Source: CAIQQQ01 sp040399685
Lineage (GTDB): Bacteria > Pseudomonadota > Alphaproteobacteria > Acetobacterales > Acetobacteraceae
Direction: 5' to 3'
DNA length: 64,000 nt
Assembly: GCA_040399685.1 (NCBI GenBank)
Contig: JBBART010000002.1
Span: 186,001 to 250,000 of the forward strand
A program made the translations under genes and the position numbers. Position 1 is the first letter of the stretch, and every line of letters begins with the position of its first letter. Shown here in pieces: positions 26,429 through 34,910 of this stretch. Below the pieces are notes generated by a model, which worked only from the letters and a program-made list of their open reading frames with translations, made no database searches and had not been told where the DNA came from.

Positions 26429-28849
26429 GTGAATTTTGAAGCGCCTGACCTTCCCGTCGCTGAATGCCTGCCCGCCTTGCGCGCGGCGCTTGAGGCAGGC
26501 TCGAACGCGGTGTTGATCGCACCCCCTGGTGCGGGCAAGACAACGTTGGTGCCGCTGGCGTTACGCGGCGCCCCGTGGCTCGGCGACGGTCGCATCGTGA
26601 TGCTGGAGCCGCGCCGGCTCGCGGCACGGGCCGCGGCCACGCGGATGTCGTCGTTGATCGGCGAGACGGTGGGCGGCAGCGTTGGCTACCGCACGCGGCT
26701 GGACAGCGCCGTGTCCGCCGACACGCGCATCGAGGTCATCACCGAAGGGCTGCTGGTGCGGCGGCTGCAATCCGATCCCGGTCTTCATGGCGTGGCGGCG
26801 GTTATTTTCGACGAGGTGCATGAACGCGCGCTGGACGCTGATCTGGCGCTGGCGTTCTGCCTGGATCTGCAACGCGAATTGCGGCCAGAGCTGCGCCTGC
26901 TGGCAATGTCGGCCACCGCCGATGGCGCGCGGCTGGGGCCATTGCTGGGCGCGCAGATCATTGAGAGCGCCGGGCGGATGTTCCCGGTGACGGTGGCCCA
27001 CAGCAAGCGCGACCTCGCCTCGATCCGGGATTTGCCCGAGGCGATGGCGCGGGCCATTCGCACGGCGTTGGCCGAGCATTCCGGCGATATTCTGGCCTTC
27101 CTGCCCGGCATGGGCGAGATCCGCCGCACCGAGCAGGCGCTCGCCGGGTGCGGCGCGCTGGTGCTGCCGTTGCATGGCGATCTGCCGCCGGCGGATCAGG
27201 ACCGTGCGCTCAGGCCTGCCGAGGGGCGTCGGGTGGTGCTGTCCACGTCGATCGCGGAAACCTCGCTGACGGTGCCGGGTGTGCGCATCGTGGTGGATGG
27301 CGGCTGGCGCCGGGCGCCGCGCATGGACCCATCGACCGGACTAACCCGACTCGACACCATGCGCATCAGTCGCGCCGCCGCTGAGCAGCGCGCCGGTCGT
27401 GGCGGGCGTGAGGCGCCGGGGGTGGCGATCCGGCTGTGGAGCGAGGCGCTGCATCGCGGTCTCGCGGCGTTCGACCGGCCGGAGATTCTGGAGGCCGAAT
27501 TGTCAGGCCTGGCGCTGGATTGCGCCGCCTGGGGCGCTGCTCCCGCCGATTTGCCGTTCCCCGACGCGCCGCCCGCCGGGGCTTTGGCCGCCGCCGGCAC
27601 GTTGTTGACGGAATTGGGGGCTGTCACCGATGGGCGGATCAGCGATCTCGGCCGCCGCATGGCTCGGCTGGGCGCGCATCCAAGACTGTCGGCGATGATG
27701 CTCGCGGCCGGCACCCCGCCGGAGGCCGCTTTGGCCTGCAACATCGCCGCTCTGCTGGAGGAGCGCGATCCGCTGGGACGGGAGGCAAGTTGCGATATCG
27801 GGCTCCGTCTCGCGGCGATCGAAGGCACGCATGACGGCGACCGCGCCATTCTGTCCCGCATTCGCCGGGCCGCAGCGCAATATCGACGCCGGTTGGGATT
27901 GCGGGATCTCGCGGCGTCAGGCGAGCCTGGGCCGTTGATCGCCGCAGGCTTTCCCGACCGTGTCGCCCAGCGACGCGGGGAGCCTGGCAGTTTCCGCCTC
28001 TCTGGCGGCGGCGGTGCCCGTCTGGGCGTAGCCGACAAGCTGTCCCGCGCGCCGCTGCTGGCGGTGGCGAGCCTGGAGATGAAGCTGTCGGCCCAGATCC
28101 GCCTGGCGGCTCCGATCACGCCGGCCGACCTTACGGCGCGCACCACGGTTTCGGTGGAGACGGGCCTTGATACCGCCACCGGCTCGGTTCTGGCGCGAAG
28201 GCGTCGGCGGTTGGGCGCGCTCATTCTCGAAGACCGCACCGAACCGGCCGATCCGGCTGAGACGGCCGGTGCCCTGGCGCGGGCGGCGTCTTTGCCGTCG
28301 CTGCCATGGAACGATGCCGCCCGGCAGTTCCAGGCCCGCGTGATGTTGATGCGCGGACTGGCGCCGGATGTGTGCCCCGATCTGTCGGACGCGGCGCTGG
28401 AGGCGGATCGCGGCTGGCTGGCCGATCACCTGCACGGGATGTCCCGGCTGGTGGAACTGCAAAAAATCGATCTTTCCGCGATTTTGCACGCGCAGCTCGA
28501 TTACGATCTGTCGCGCAAGCTCGACGCCGCCCTGCCAACGCATCTGGCGTTGCCGGGCGGGCGGGCGGCGGTGGATTACACCCAGCCAGTGCCGCTGGCC
28601 GAGGCGCGGGCGCAGCACTTCTATGGCCTGAGTGAAACGCCGCGTCTGGCCAATGGGCAGATCGAGCTCAGACTGGCGCTGCTGTCGCCGGCGCAGCGGC
28701 CGGTGGCGATCACTGCCGATCTGGCCGGGTTCTGGCGCGGCGCGTGGGCGGATGTCCGAAAGGATATGCGCGGGCGCTATCCAAGGCATCACTGGCCGGA
28801 TGACCCTTCCTCCGCCGAGGATCGCAGACCTGCGCCGCGCAAATCATGA
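26429..28849 (+). CDS. hrpB: ATP-dependent helicase HrpB (DEAH/DExH family)
   Basis: An 806-residue RNA-helicase-like protein of normal HrpB length. Walker A is APPGAGKTTLVPLAL at about 31-45, motif Ia LEPRRLAARAAATRM, motif II DEVHERALDADLAL, motif III SATADG, motif V STSIAETSLTVPGVRIVVD, and motif VI EQRAGRGGREAPGVAIRLW. A helicase-associated region follows, and the HrpB-specific C-terminal domain ends in DVRKDMRGRYPRHHWPDDP, the family hallmark. In other bacteria its role is unclear, with links to mRNA processing. The start is GTG 26429, preceded by AGGCGAGGGG. It is divergent from dsbD with a short shared promoter region. Confidence 0.96.
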   Translation: MNFEAPDLPVAECLPALRAALEAGSNAVLIAPPGAGKTTLVPLALRGAPWLGDGRIVMLEPRRLAARAAATRMSSLIGETVGGSVGYRTRLDSAVSADTRIEVITEGLLVRRLQSDPGLHGVAAVIFDEVHERALDADLALAFCLDLQRELRPELRLLAMSATADGARLGPLLGAQIIESAGRMFPVTVAHSKRDLASIRDLPEAMARAIRTALAEHSGDILAFLPGMGEIRRTEQALAGCGALVLPLHGDLPPADQDRALRPAEGRRVVLSTSIAETSLTVPGVRIVVDGGWRRAPRMDPSTGLTRLDTMRISRAAAEQRAGRGGREAPGVAIRLWSEALHRGLAAFDRPEILEAELSGLALDCAAWGAAPADLPFPDAPPAGALAAAGTLLTELGAVTDGRISDLGRRMARLGAHPRLSAMMLAAGTPPEAALACNIAALLEERDPLGREASCDIGLRLAAIEGTHDGDRAILSRIRRAAAQYRRRLGLRDLAASGEPGPLIAAGFPDRVAQRRGEPGSFRLSGGGGARLGVADKLSRAPLLAVASLEMKLSAQIRLAAPITPADLTARTTVSVETGLDTATGSVLARRRRRLGALILEDRTEPADPAETAGALARAASLPSLPWNDAARQFQARVMLMRGLAPDVCPDLSDAALEADRGWLADHLHGMSRLVELQKIDLSAILHAQLDYDLSRKLDAALPTHLALPGGRAAVDYTQPVPLAEARAQHFYGLSETPRLANGQIELRLALLSPAQRPVAITADLAGFWRGAWADVRKDMRGRYPRHHWPDDPSSAEDRRPAPRKS

Positions 28850-28921
28850 GGTTATCTTGTGACAGTGCGGCCGCAGGGCCACTTCAGTATGATGACGCAT
28901 GAGAACGCCGGGAGTTTTCGC

Positions 28922-29998
28922 ATGACCGACCTGTCCAGACGCCATCTCGGCGCGCTCGCCGCCGCCGTGGCCTTGTCCGCGTGCAGCAGCGCCCCTGTGT
29001 CCGCCCGCACCGGGCCGGAGAGCTTTTCTCCATTGGTCAAGCGGGTGCTGCCGGCGGTGGTGAATATCGGCGTCACCGAAACACTGACCAGCCAGGACCC
29101 GCTGGACGGCTTGCCGCCTGAAGTCCAACGCCAGTTGCGCGACCGCTTTCGTCGCAACCGGCGCCAGGTGCAGGGCGCCGGTTCGGGCTTCATCATCGAC
29201 GCCGCCGGCTACATCATCACAAACAACCACGTGGTGGGCGCGGCCGACCAGATTATGGTCTCCCTGTCCGATGGCACCGAATTGTCGGCCAAGCTCATCG
29301 GCACGGACGATCTGACCGATATCGCCGTCATCAAGGTCAACACGTCCAGGCCGCTGCCGTTTGTCAGCTGGGGCGACAGCCGGGCGATGGAGGTGGGGGA
29401 TTGGGTGATCGCCGCCGGCAATCCGTTCGGGCTTGGCGGCTCGGTGACCGCGGGCATCGTGTCCGCGCGTGGACGGGATATCGGCGCGTCCGCGTTCGAT
29501 GATTATTTGCAGATCGATGCGCCCATCAACCCCGGCAATTCGGGTGGTCCGGTGTTCAACACCGATGGACTGGTGGTGGGGGTGAACACCGCTATCGTCT
29601 CGCCCAACGGGGGCGGTTCGGTGGGCATCGGCTTTGCCGTGCCATCGGAGCTTGCCAGCCGGATTGCGACGGAATTGCGGGAGAAGGGGCGGATCGAGCG
29701 CGGTTGGCTGGGCGTGTCGGTGCAGGATTTGCCGCCAGGGGATGCCACGCACAAGAAAGCGACCGGCGTGGCGATTGCCGGGGTGGATCGATCTGGACCA
29801 GCGGCGCGTGCCGGCCTCAAGGCGGGTGATCTGGTGATGGCGGTGAACGGCACGCCGGTGGAGACGTCGCGTGGTCTTATCCGCGCCGTTGCGGCAACAG
29901 CGCCCGGTGGCAGCTTGAGCTTGTCTGTGCGCAGGCAGGGGCGTGATTTTGAAGTGCCGGTGACGGTGGGCCGTCGTCCTGCCAACGACCAGGGTTAA
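28922..29998 (+). CDS. HtrA/DegP-like serine protease with one PDZ domain
   Basis: A 358-residue envelope protease. The N-terminus has paired arginines (SRRHLGALAAAVALSACSS) and a possible lipobox LSAC, so it could be a lipoprotein or a Sec/Tat-exported protein. The trypsin-like domain has His103 (NNHVVG), Asp133 (LTDIAVIKV) and Ser207 (NPGNSGGPVF). A single PDZ domain (GRIERGWLGVSVQDL and AARAGLKAGDLVMAVNGTPV) follows, making it DegS-like in architecture. ATG 28922 has GGGAG seven bases upstream; the longer frame from GTG 28859 would bury the signal. It ends before two A/T-rich hairpins. Confidence 0.93.
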   Translation: MTDLSRRHLGALAAAVALSACSSAPVSARTGPESFSPLVKRVLPAVVNIGVTETLTSQDPLDGLPPEVQRQLRDRFRRNRRQVQGAGSGFIIDAAGYIITNNHVVGAADQIMVSLSDGTELSAKLIGTDDLTDIAVIKVNTSRPLPFVSWGDSRAMEVGDWVIAAGNPFGLGGSVTAGIVSARGRDIGASAFDDYLQIDAPINPGNSGGPVFNTDGLVVGVNTAIVSPNGGGSVGIGFAVPSELASRIATELREKGRIERGWLGVSVQDLPPGDATHKKATGVAIAGVDRSGPAARAGLKAGDLVMAVNGTPVETSRGLIRAVAATAPGGSLSLSVRRQGRDFEVPVTVGRRPANDQG

Positions 29999-30024
29999 AA
30001 AGCGAGGAGCAGCAAAAAGGGTTA

Positions 30025-30044
30025 TTCTTTTTTGAAAAAAAGAA
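30025..30044. repeat. A/T-rich self-complementary hairpin (copy 1)
   Basis: TTCTTTTTT and AAAAAAGAA form a 9-bp stem with a very small loop, 27 bases after the htrA-like stop. The same kind of element recurs at 30123-30146 and 53207-53226. It could act as a terminator for the protease gene. Confidence 0.55.
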
Positions 30045-30122
30045 CCAAAAAACTTCATCCATTCAGACGCGTTTCATGGCAGATGCCTCGGTCCCCGACT
30101 TTAATGGGTGGAAGTCTTTTTG

Positions 30123-30146
30123 CTTCTTTTTCTTCAGAAAAAGAAG
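30123..30146. repeat. A/T-rich self-complementary hairpin (copy 2)
   Basis: CTTCTTTTTCT and AGAAAAAGAAG form a perfect 11-bp stem around TC. It is preceded by TTTTTG, as is the copy at 53207. It lies in the short gap before the response regulator gene, with AGGA at 30176-30179 further on. It may be a terminator or a dispersed repeat. Confidence 0.6.
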
Positions 30147-30190
30147 ATTTTCCTTAAACGCTTATCCTCTTTCTCAGGAATTTGAACAAA

Positions 30191-30874
30191 ATGCGCATAT
30201 TGGTTGTCGAAGACGACAAGGACGTGGCGAGCTTCGTGGTCAAGGGCCTGCGCGAGGCTGGCCACGTGGTGGAGCACACGGGCAACGGCCGCGACGGGCT
30301 GTTCATGGCGGCGAGCGAGAATTTCGACGCCATCGTGCTCGACCGCATGTTGCCGGGCGGCGTGGATGGCCTGCGGCTGCTGGAGACGCTGCGGGCGCAG
30401 AACAACCACACGCCGGTGCTGTTCCTGTCGGCCATGGCGCAGGTGGACGACCGCGTGAAGGGCCTCAAGGCAGGCGGCGACGACTACATGACCAAGCCGT
30501 TCGCCTTCGCCGAATTGCTGGCCCGCGTGGAAGCGCTGACCCGGCGTGGCAAGACCGATGCGCCCACCACCAAGCTGGTGACGGCGGATCTTGAGATGGA
30601 CCTGCTGTCGCGCAGTGTCCGACGCGCTGGCCAAAAGATTGACCTGCAGCCGCGTGAATTCCGCCTGCTGGAATTTCTGATGCGCCATTCCGGCCAGGTC
30701 GTCACCCGCACCATGCTGCTGGAAGGCGTGTGGGATTACCATTTCGACCCACAAACCAACGTCATCGACGTCCATGTCAGCCGCCTGCGCCAGAAAGTGG
30801 ACAAGCCGTTTCCGCAACCTTTGATCCACACCGTGCGCAACGCCGGCTACATGCTGCGGCTGGAGGAGGCTTGA
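30191..30874 (+). CDS. OmpR-family two-component response regulator
   Basis: A 227-residue regulator. The receiver domain has DD at 8-9, phospho-acceptor Asp51 in IVLDRMLPGGVDG, and Lys in YMTKPFAFAELLARV. The winged-helix output domain contains QPREFRLLEFLMRHSGQVVT and VIDVHVSRLRQKVDKPF, then NAGYMLRLEEA. It is very close to the start of its kinase gene, which overlaps its stop by four bases, so they form one translationally coupled system. The signal is unknown. The layout resembles CusR/QseB-like pairs, but no target genes are evident. Confidence 0.95.
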   Translation: MRILVVEDDKDVASFVVKGLREAGHVVEHTGNGRDGLFMAASENFDAIVLDRMLPGGVDGLRLLETLRAQNNHTPVLFLSAMAQVDDRVKGLKAGGDDYMTKPFAFAELLARVEALTRRGKTDAPTTKLVTADLEMDLLSRSVRRAGQKIDLQPREFRLLEFLMRHSGQVVTRTMLLEGVWDYHFDPQTNVIDVHVSRLRQKVDKPFPQPLIHTVRNAGYMLRLEEA

Positions 30875-32289
30875 GTCAGGCGTCCGTGCCCAATCTCCGG
30901 CCGAGTTCGTTTCTTCTGAAATCGGCTGGCGTTCGTTTCGGCGTGATTTATGCGGCGCTGTTCGGCATCAGCGCGGCGGCGCTGGCGGCGTTCCTGTGGT
31001 GGTCGACGGCGGGGTTGCTGGAACGCCAGACGATTGCCGCCATCACGTCCGACAGCGACGCCTTGTTCGAACAGTTCGTGCAGGAAGGTCCGTTGGGGGT
31101 GATGGCCGCCATCAAGGACCGGGTGAACGGCAATATCGACGACGATGCGCTGTATCTTCTGGTGGACCCAAGCTTCAACAAGATCGGCGGCAACCTGAAC
31201 GCCTGGCCGGCCCGGATGCAGATGGACGAGGATTGGGGGCGGTTGAAGCTGGATCGTGCCGGCGTGCCCACGCTGATGCAGGTGCACTACTTCATGTTGC
31301 CTGGCGGGTTCCACATGCTGGTGGGGCGTGACATCGCGGTGCGCTCCCAACTGGGGGTGATGATGGAGGGCGCCCTGCTGTGGGCGGCGGTGATCGCGGT
31401 TATCCTGGGCACGGTCGGCGCCTGGGCGGTTCGCGGTCTGTTTCGTGCGACCATCGCCGATGTGTCCGCCACCGCCATCGCCATCAGTGCCGGCGATCTG
31501 TCGCGGCGGGTGCGGGTGGCGGGGGCCGATGACGAGTTTGATCTGCTGGCCGAGACCATCAACGACATGCTGGACCGTATCACCTTGTTGATGGACGGTG
31601 TGCGCCAGGTGTCCAACGCCATCGCCCATGATTTGCGCACGCCCATCACCCGCGCGCGCACGCGGTTGGAGGATGCATCCCTGCACGCCAGCACCGAAGC
31701 CGAGTTGCACGCCGCCATCGAGCGCGGCATGGCCGATCTGGACGGGATCGTGTCGGTGTTCCAAGCGCTGTTGCGGATTTCCGAAATCGAGGCCGGCGCC
31801 CGGCGCAGCGCCTTTGCACCAATCGAATTGGCACCGGTTTTGAATGATCTTGTGGAATTGTATGAAGCGGTGGCGGAGGAGCGGGGCATATGTCTGGCGG
31901 CCGATATCGCCGATCCGCTGTCGGCGTTCGGCGACCGCGACATGATTCAGCAGGCCGTGGCCAATTTGTTGGACAACGCGCTGAAATTTTCGCCGTCGGG
32001 CAGCGTTATCCAGTTTCGCGCCAGCCGGGTGTCTGGCGTGGTGCGGATCGAAGTGTCCGACCAGGGGCCGGGCATGCCGGCCGCCGATCTGAAGCGGGCG
32101 ACGGATCGGTTTTTTCGTGGCGAAACGGCGCGCAGCACGCCCGGCTCGGGCCTTGGGCTGTCGCTGGTGCAGGCTGTGGCCCATCTGCATGGCGGTGAGA
32201 TCGCCCTGTCGGATGCCAAACCTGGGTTGCGAGCCATACTGACCCTGACGGTTCAGGCGGTTGATGCACCGCCGCTTTTGAAAAGCTGA
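30871..32289 (+). CDS. Sensor histidine kinase, partner of the preceding regulator
   Basis: A 472-residue inner-membrane kinase with two membrane helices (about 20-40 and 165-190) flanking a periplasmic sensor of some 120 residues. A HAMP linker (ATAIAISAGDLSRRV) leads to the phospho-acceptor His253 in NAIAHDLRTPITRAR, the N box NLLDNALKFSP, the G1 box DQGPGMP and the G2 box GSGLGLSLVQAVAHLHGG. The start is uncertain: TTG 30871, overlapping the regulator stop and preceded by GGAGGAGG at 30862-30869, is preferred over GTG 30886. The open frame extends further upstream only as a shadow of the regulator gene. Confidence 0.93.
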   Translation: MSQASVPNLRPSSFLLKSAGVRFGVIYAALFGISAAALAAFLWWSTAGLLERQTIAAITSDSDALFEQFVQEGPLGVMAAIKDRVNGNIDDDALYLLVDPSFNKIGGNLNAWPARMQMDEDWGRLKLDRAGVPTLMQVHYFMLPGGFHMLVGRDIAVRSQLGVMMEGALLWAAVIAVILGTVGAWAVRGLFRATIADVSATAIAISAGDLSRRVRVAGADDEFDLLAETINDMLDRITLLMDGVRQVSNAIAHDLRTPITRARTRLEDASLHASTEAELHAAIERGMADLDGIVSVFQALLRISEIEAGARRSAFAPIELAPVLNDLVELYEAVAEERGICLAADIADPLSAFGDRDMIQQAVANLLDNALKFSPSGSVIQFRASRVSGVVRIEVSDQGPGMPAADLKRATDRFFRGETARSTPGSGLGLSLVQAVAHLHGGEIALSDAKPGLRAILTLTVQAVDAPPLLKS

Positions 32290-32357
32290 TGGGGGCTTAC
32301 GCTTCGTTCATGTCCCAACCAGTCTATCGAAAGCGAAGCCTCGGTATAGTCATATGT

Positions 32358-32723
32358 ATGAAAAGCATGGGACGCATCCTGGGAGCGGTGCTGGCAACAG
32401 GCATGGCAGGTGCGCTTGCGCAGAGCGGACAATCTCAGCTTGTCGGACCCAAGGACGGTGTGATGGTGGAGTCACGGCACCAGGCTGTGCTTCCCGACCA
32501 CGCCAATGGGCCGCAACCCATGCCGCGTATTCTCAATGACACGCAGGAATATTGTCAGGAACTGCGCGACGAGATCGGAAAGATTCGGGCGGAGCGCGGC
32601 GATTTGTCACCGGAGCCGGCGTTGCTGGCGGGAGAGGGGGAGCGGATGTGTCAGCTTGGACATTTTCGCCCAGGAATCTACCGGCTGCGCAGCGCCCTCT
32701 TGATGCTGCGTCAGCAGCCGTAG
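32358..32723 (+). CDS. Small exported protein of unknown function
   Basis: A 121-residue protein with a signal peptide (MKSMGRILGAVLATGMAGALAQ). The mature part has a C-terminal helical segment with two cysteines (EYCQELRDEI and ERMCQLGHFRPGIYRLRSAL) about 35 residues apart, which may pair in the periplasm. I do not recognise the family. It follows the sensor kinase by 68 bases on the same strand, so it could be a target or an accessory of that system, but nothing proves it. The ATG 32358 start is chosen because it begins the signal sequence. Confidence 0.75.
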   Translation: MKSMGRILGAVLATGMAGALAQSGQSQLVGPKDGVMVESRHQAVLPDHANGPQPMPRILNDTQEYCQELRDEIGKIRAERGDLSPEPALLAGEGERMCQLGHFRPGIYRLRSALLMLRQQP

Positions 32724-32744
32724 CGAGTCCGCCAAGGGTGATGG

Positions 32745-33218
32745 CTACTCGCTCCGCAGGGCGTGTTGCAGTTCGGCCGCGCCGGCTGGGTCTTGCATGG
32801 AGCCCAGGCGTAAAGCCGCGAGATGGGCAAAGCGCAGCGTCAGGGCACGCCGTCTGGCGGGTGGCATCTTGTGGATCGGCGCTTCGCGCAGCAGGTCGGC
32901 TGTCTCCCACACCACGATCAGGCCGGTATCCTGCGGCAGTAGGTCCTGCGGAAAATCAGTGTCGACGGCGAAATACAGCGCATCGGCGTAGTCGCGGTAA
33001 TGGTGCCATTTTCGATCGGCGCGGAAGTCAGCCACGTCGGACTTGATCTCAATGCAGGCGAACTGGCCGTCTGGCCGCAATGCCAGAATATCGGCCCGAC
33101 GGCCATTTTCCAGCCGAACCTCATGCAGCGGCGACCACCCCAGCGCCATGCACAATCTGCCCGTGGCCTGCCGGATACGGGCGGTGCGCTGCGGCGCGGG
33201 CAGGAGTGTCAGGGACAA
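32745..33218 (-). CDS. mmcB: MmcB family DNA repair protein
   Basis: A 157-residue nuclease-fold protein of the alphaproteobacterial MmcB/DUF1052 family. The signature runs through RADILALRPDGQFACIEIKS, with PD-(D/E)xK-like residues D and E..K, then DFRADRKWHHY, YADALYFAVDTDFPQDLLP and TLRFAHLAALRL. Family members are linked to DNA repair and SOS responses in Caulobacter. The start is a TTG at 33218 that overlaps the end of phhB; no better start exists upstream. Translation is probably coupled to phhB. Confidence 0.9.
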   Translation of the reverse strand: MSLTLLPAPQRTARIRQATGRLCMALGWSPLHEVRLENGRRADILALRPDGQFACIEIKSDVADFRADRKWHHYRDYADALYFAVDTDFPQDLLPQDTGLIVVWETADLLREAPIHKMPPARRRALTLRFAHLAALRLGSMQDPAGAAELQHALRSE

Positions 33219-33499
33219 AGGGCCGTGATGGACCGCGCCAGGGTCACGTCCTTGGCCGACAGGCCGCCAGCGTCATGCGTGCTTAGTGTGATGTCCACCT
33301 TGTTCCAACTGTTGCTCCAATCCGGATGATGGCCCTGGGTTTCGGCCAGCAGCGCCACGCGGGCCATGAAGCCCCAGGCTTCGGAAAAGTCGGCGAAGAT
33401 GAACCGGCGATGCAGGGCATCGTGAAGGTCCACGAGTGTCCAGCCCGGCAGAATTTCGGCAAGGCCGGCAATTTCGTCCGTTGAGAGCCTGGTGGTCAT
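33209..33499 (-). CDS. phhB: Pterin-4a-carbinolamine dehydratase
   Basis: A 96-residue PCD/DCoH enzyme that recycles the tetrahydropterin cofactor of aromatic amino acid hydroxylases. Family marks are LPGWTLVDLHDALHRRFIF, the active-site region ETQGHHPDWSNSWNKVDITL and LSAKDVTLARSI. ATG 33499 has AAGGA upstream. It overlaps mmcB by ten bases. No aromatic hydroxylase is in this window, so its partner is unknown; a role in molybdopterin or other pterin chemistry is also possible. Confidence 0.95.
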   Translation of the reverse strand: MTTRLSTDEIAGLAEILPGWTLVDLHDALHRRFIFADFSEAWGFMARVALLAETQGHHPDWSNSWNKVDITLSTHDAGGLSAKDVTLARSITALCP

Positions 33500-33545
33500 G
33501 TGGTGTTCCTTGACGGGCCGCGCCGCGGCGTGGCCCTGTTGTGCA

Positions 33546-33938
33546 ATGACAGTTTATACCACCCCGCCCGACGCCGATGCGATTGCTGACCTTGCCGAGG
33601 CAGCGCTGACAGAGATTCCGGCTGCTTTGCGCCAGCACGTGGCGGGCGTGTCCATCACCGTCGAGGAACTGGCGGATGATGATGTTCTGGACGAAATGGG
33701 CATCGAGAGCGCGTGGGATCTGACCGGGCTTTATACCGGCACGCCGATCGGCAACCGCAGCGCGGGCGACATCGCTCGTCCGCCGGACATGATTTTCCTC
33801 TACCGTCAGGCGATCTTGCTCGAATGGGTGGAGAATGGCGAGGATCTGGGCCGGCTGGTGCGCAATGTCGTGATTCACGAGATTGCGCACCATTTCGGCT
33901 TCACCGAGGCCGAGATCGAGGCCTTGGAGCGAGATTAG
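33546..33938 (+). CDS. Zincin-like metallopeptidase family protein
   Basis: A 130-residue protein of the zincin_1 (DUF1025) family with the HEIAHHFG zinc-binding motif near the C-terminus and ISVEE-like SITVEELADDDVLDEMG in the middle. GLYTGTPIGNRSAGD and PDMIFLYRQAILLEW are other family blocks. Proteolytic activity is assumed from the HExxH motif but is not established for the family. ATG 33546 is preferred over the upstream starts, which give atypical N-terminal sequence. It is divergent from phhB and convergent with carD. Confidence 0.9.
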   Translation: MTVYTTPPDADAIADLAEAALTEIPAALRQHVAGVSITVEELADDDVLDEMGIESAWDLTGLYTGTPIGNRSAGDIARPPDMIFLYRQAILLEWVENGEDLGRLVRNVVIHEIAHHFGFTEAEIEALERD

Positions 33939-33945
33939 CGGAGGC

Positions 33946-34641
33946 TTACGCCGCCTTGAGGTAGGTGCCGAGCTTGGTGAGCGCGGTGGGCTTGTCGGTC
34001 TGGTCGATGGCGGCGAGTTCGGCGGCCATGCGGTCCAGCGCTGCTTCGTAGATCTGGCGTTCGGAGAAGCTCTGGTCCGGCTGGCCGGCGTTGCGGTGCA
34101 GGTCGCGCACCACTTCGGCGATGGCCATCGGGTCGCCGGAGTTGATCTTGGCCTCGTATTCCTGGGCGCGGCGCGACCACATGGTGCGCTTGACGCGGGC
34201 GCGACCCTTGAGAGTGGCCAGGGCTTCGTCATACGCCTTCTTGGTGGACAGGCGGCGCAGGCCGGCGCTGCGGGCCTTGGCGACCGGCACGCGCAACGTC
34301 ATGCGGTTTTCTTCGAACGTGATGTGGATGAGTTCCAGCTTGTGGCCGGCGATCTCTTCCACGGCGATCTTTTCCACCTTGCCCACGCCGTGGGTTGGGT
34401 AGACCACGTAGTCGCTCTCGGAGAACGTCTCGTCCTTGTTCGAGGCGCGCGAGATGGGCGCCGGGCGGCCGTTGATGCCCTGCTGCGAATACTGGGCGCG
34501 GGTTTCGGCAGCCGTGCGTGGCGGGGGGGGGGCGCTGGGCGCGGCAGGCGTGGCAACGGAGGCAGGAGCCTCCTCGGTGGTGGCTGCGAGGATCGGGGCT
34601 TCGGCGATCTCGGCTTCGGCGGGGGCGGAAATCTCGGTCAT
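33946..34641 (-). CDS. carD: CarD/CdnL-family transcription regulator with Pro/Ala-rich N-terminal extension
   Basis: A 231-residue RNA polymerase-binding protein. The CarD domain starts at about 75 (SDYVVYPTHGVGKVEKIAVE, then FEENRMTLRVPVAKARSAGL) and continues with the helical DNA-contacting part (KRTMWSRRAQEYEAKINSGD). The 60-70 residue N-terminal region is Ala/Glu/Pro-rich and probably disordered; it contains the stretch coded by a run of ten C on the coding strand. CarD proteins stabilise open promoter complexes, particularly at rRNA promoters. ATG 34641 has AAGG upstream; the frame extends to 34749 without family sequence. Confidence 0.93.
   Translation of the reverse strand: MTEISAPAEAEIAEAPILAATTEEAPASVATPAAPSAPPPPRTAAETRAQYSQQGINGRPAPISRASNKDETFSESDYVVYPTHGVGKVEKIAVEEIAGHKLELIHITFEENRMTLRVPVAKARSAGLRRLSTKKAYDEALATLKGRARVKRTMWSRRAQEYEAKINSGDPMAIAEVVRDLHRNAGQPDQSFSERQIYEAALDRMAAELAAIDQTDKPTALTKLGTYLKAA
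34523..34532. repeat. Run of ten G bases inside carD
   Basis: A homopolymer of ten G (ten C on the coding strand) lies in the N-terminal Pro-rich segment of carD and codes for consecutive prolines in APPPPR. As printed the frame is open. Runs of this length are prone to slippage and to sequencing error. Confidence 0.85.
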
Positions 34642-34837
34642 GCGCGCAATCGCCTTTCCGGCTGGGGGTGTCGACCCGTCACAACGAACACCCACCGAAG
34701 GTAAGCCCTGGTGGGGTCGCAAGACGGGTTCGGGCAAACGCTGATTCAAAACCCGGCGGCGAAAACCGCGCCAATGTTTCGTAACTGTGATTACACCCTA
34801 ACACAAAAACAGGCCGCCGTCATGCGTTGCAGTGCTT

Positions 34838-34883
34838 AAACGCGCGGCGCCAGCCATGCGGGTTGCATGGCTGGCGCGCGTTT
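34838..34883 (-). terminator. Long hairpin downstream of fdxA
   Basis: The arms AAACGCGC...CGCCAGCCATGC and GCATGGCTGGCGCGCGTTT pair over about 19 bp with one 3-base bulge and a GGGTT-type loop. It lies just after the ferredoxin stop on the minus strand, so it is a likely terminator. Confidence 0.65.
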
Positions 34884-34910
34884 CAGGCGATCACAAAGTT
34901 TGGCAGAAAC

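Noticed and set aside
30730..30870. Upstream extension of the sensor kinase frame
   Set aside because: It is the shadow of the response regulator's C-terminus; the strong GGAGGAGG just before TTG 30871 marks the start.
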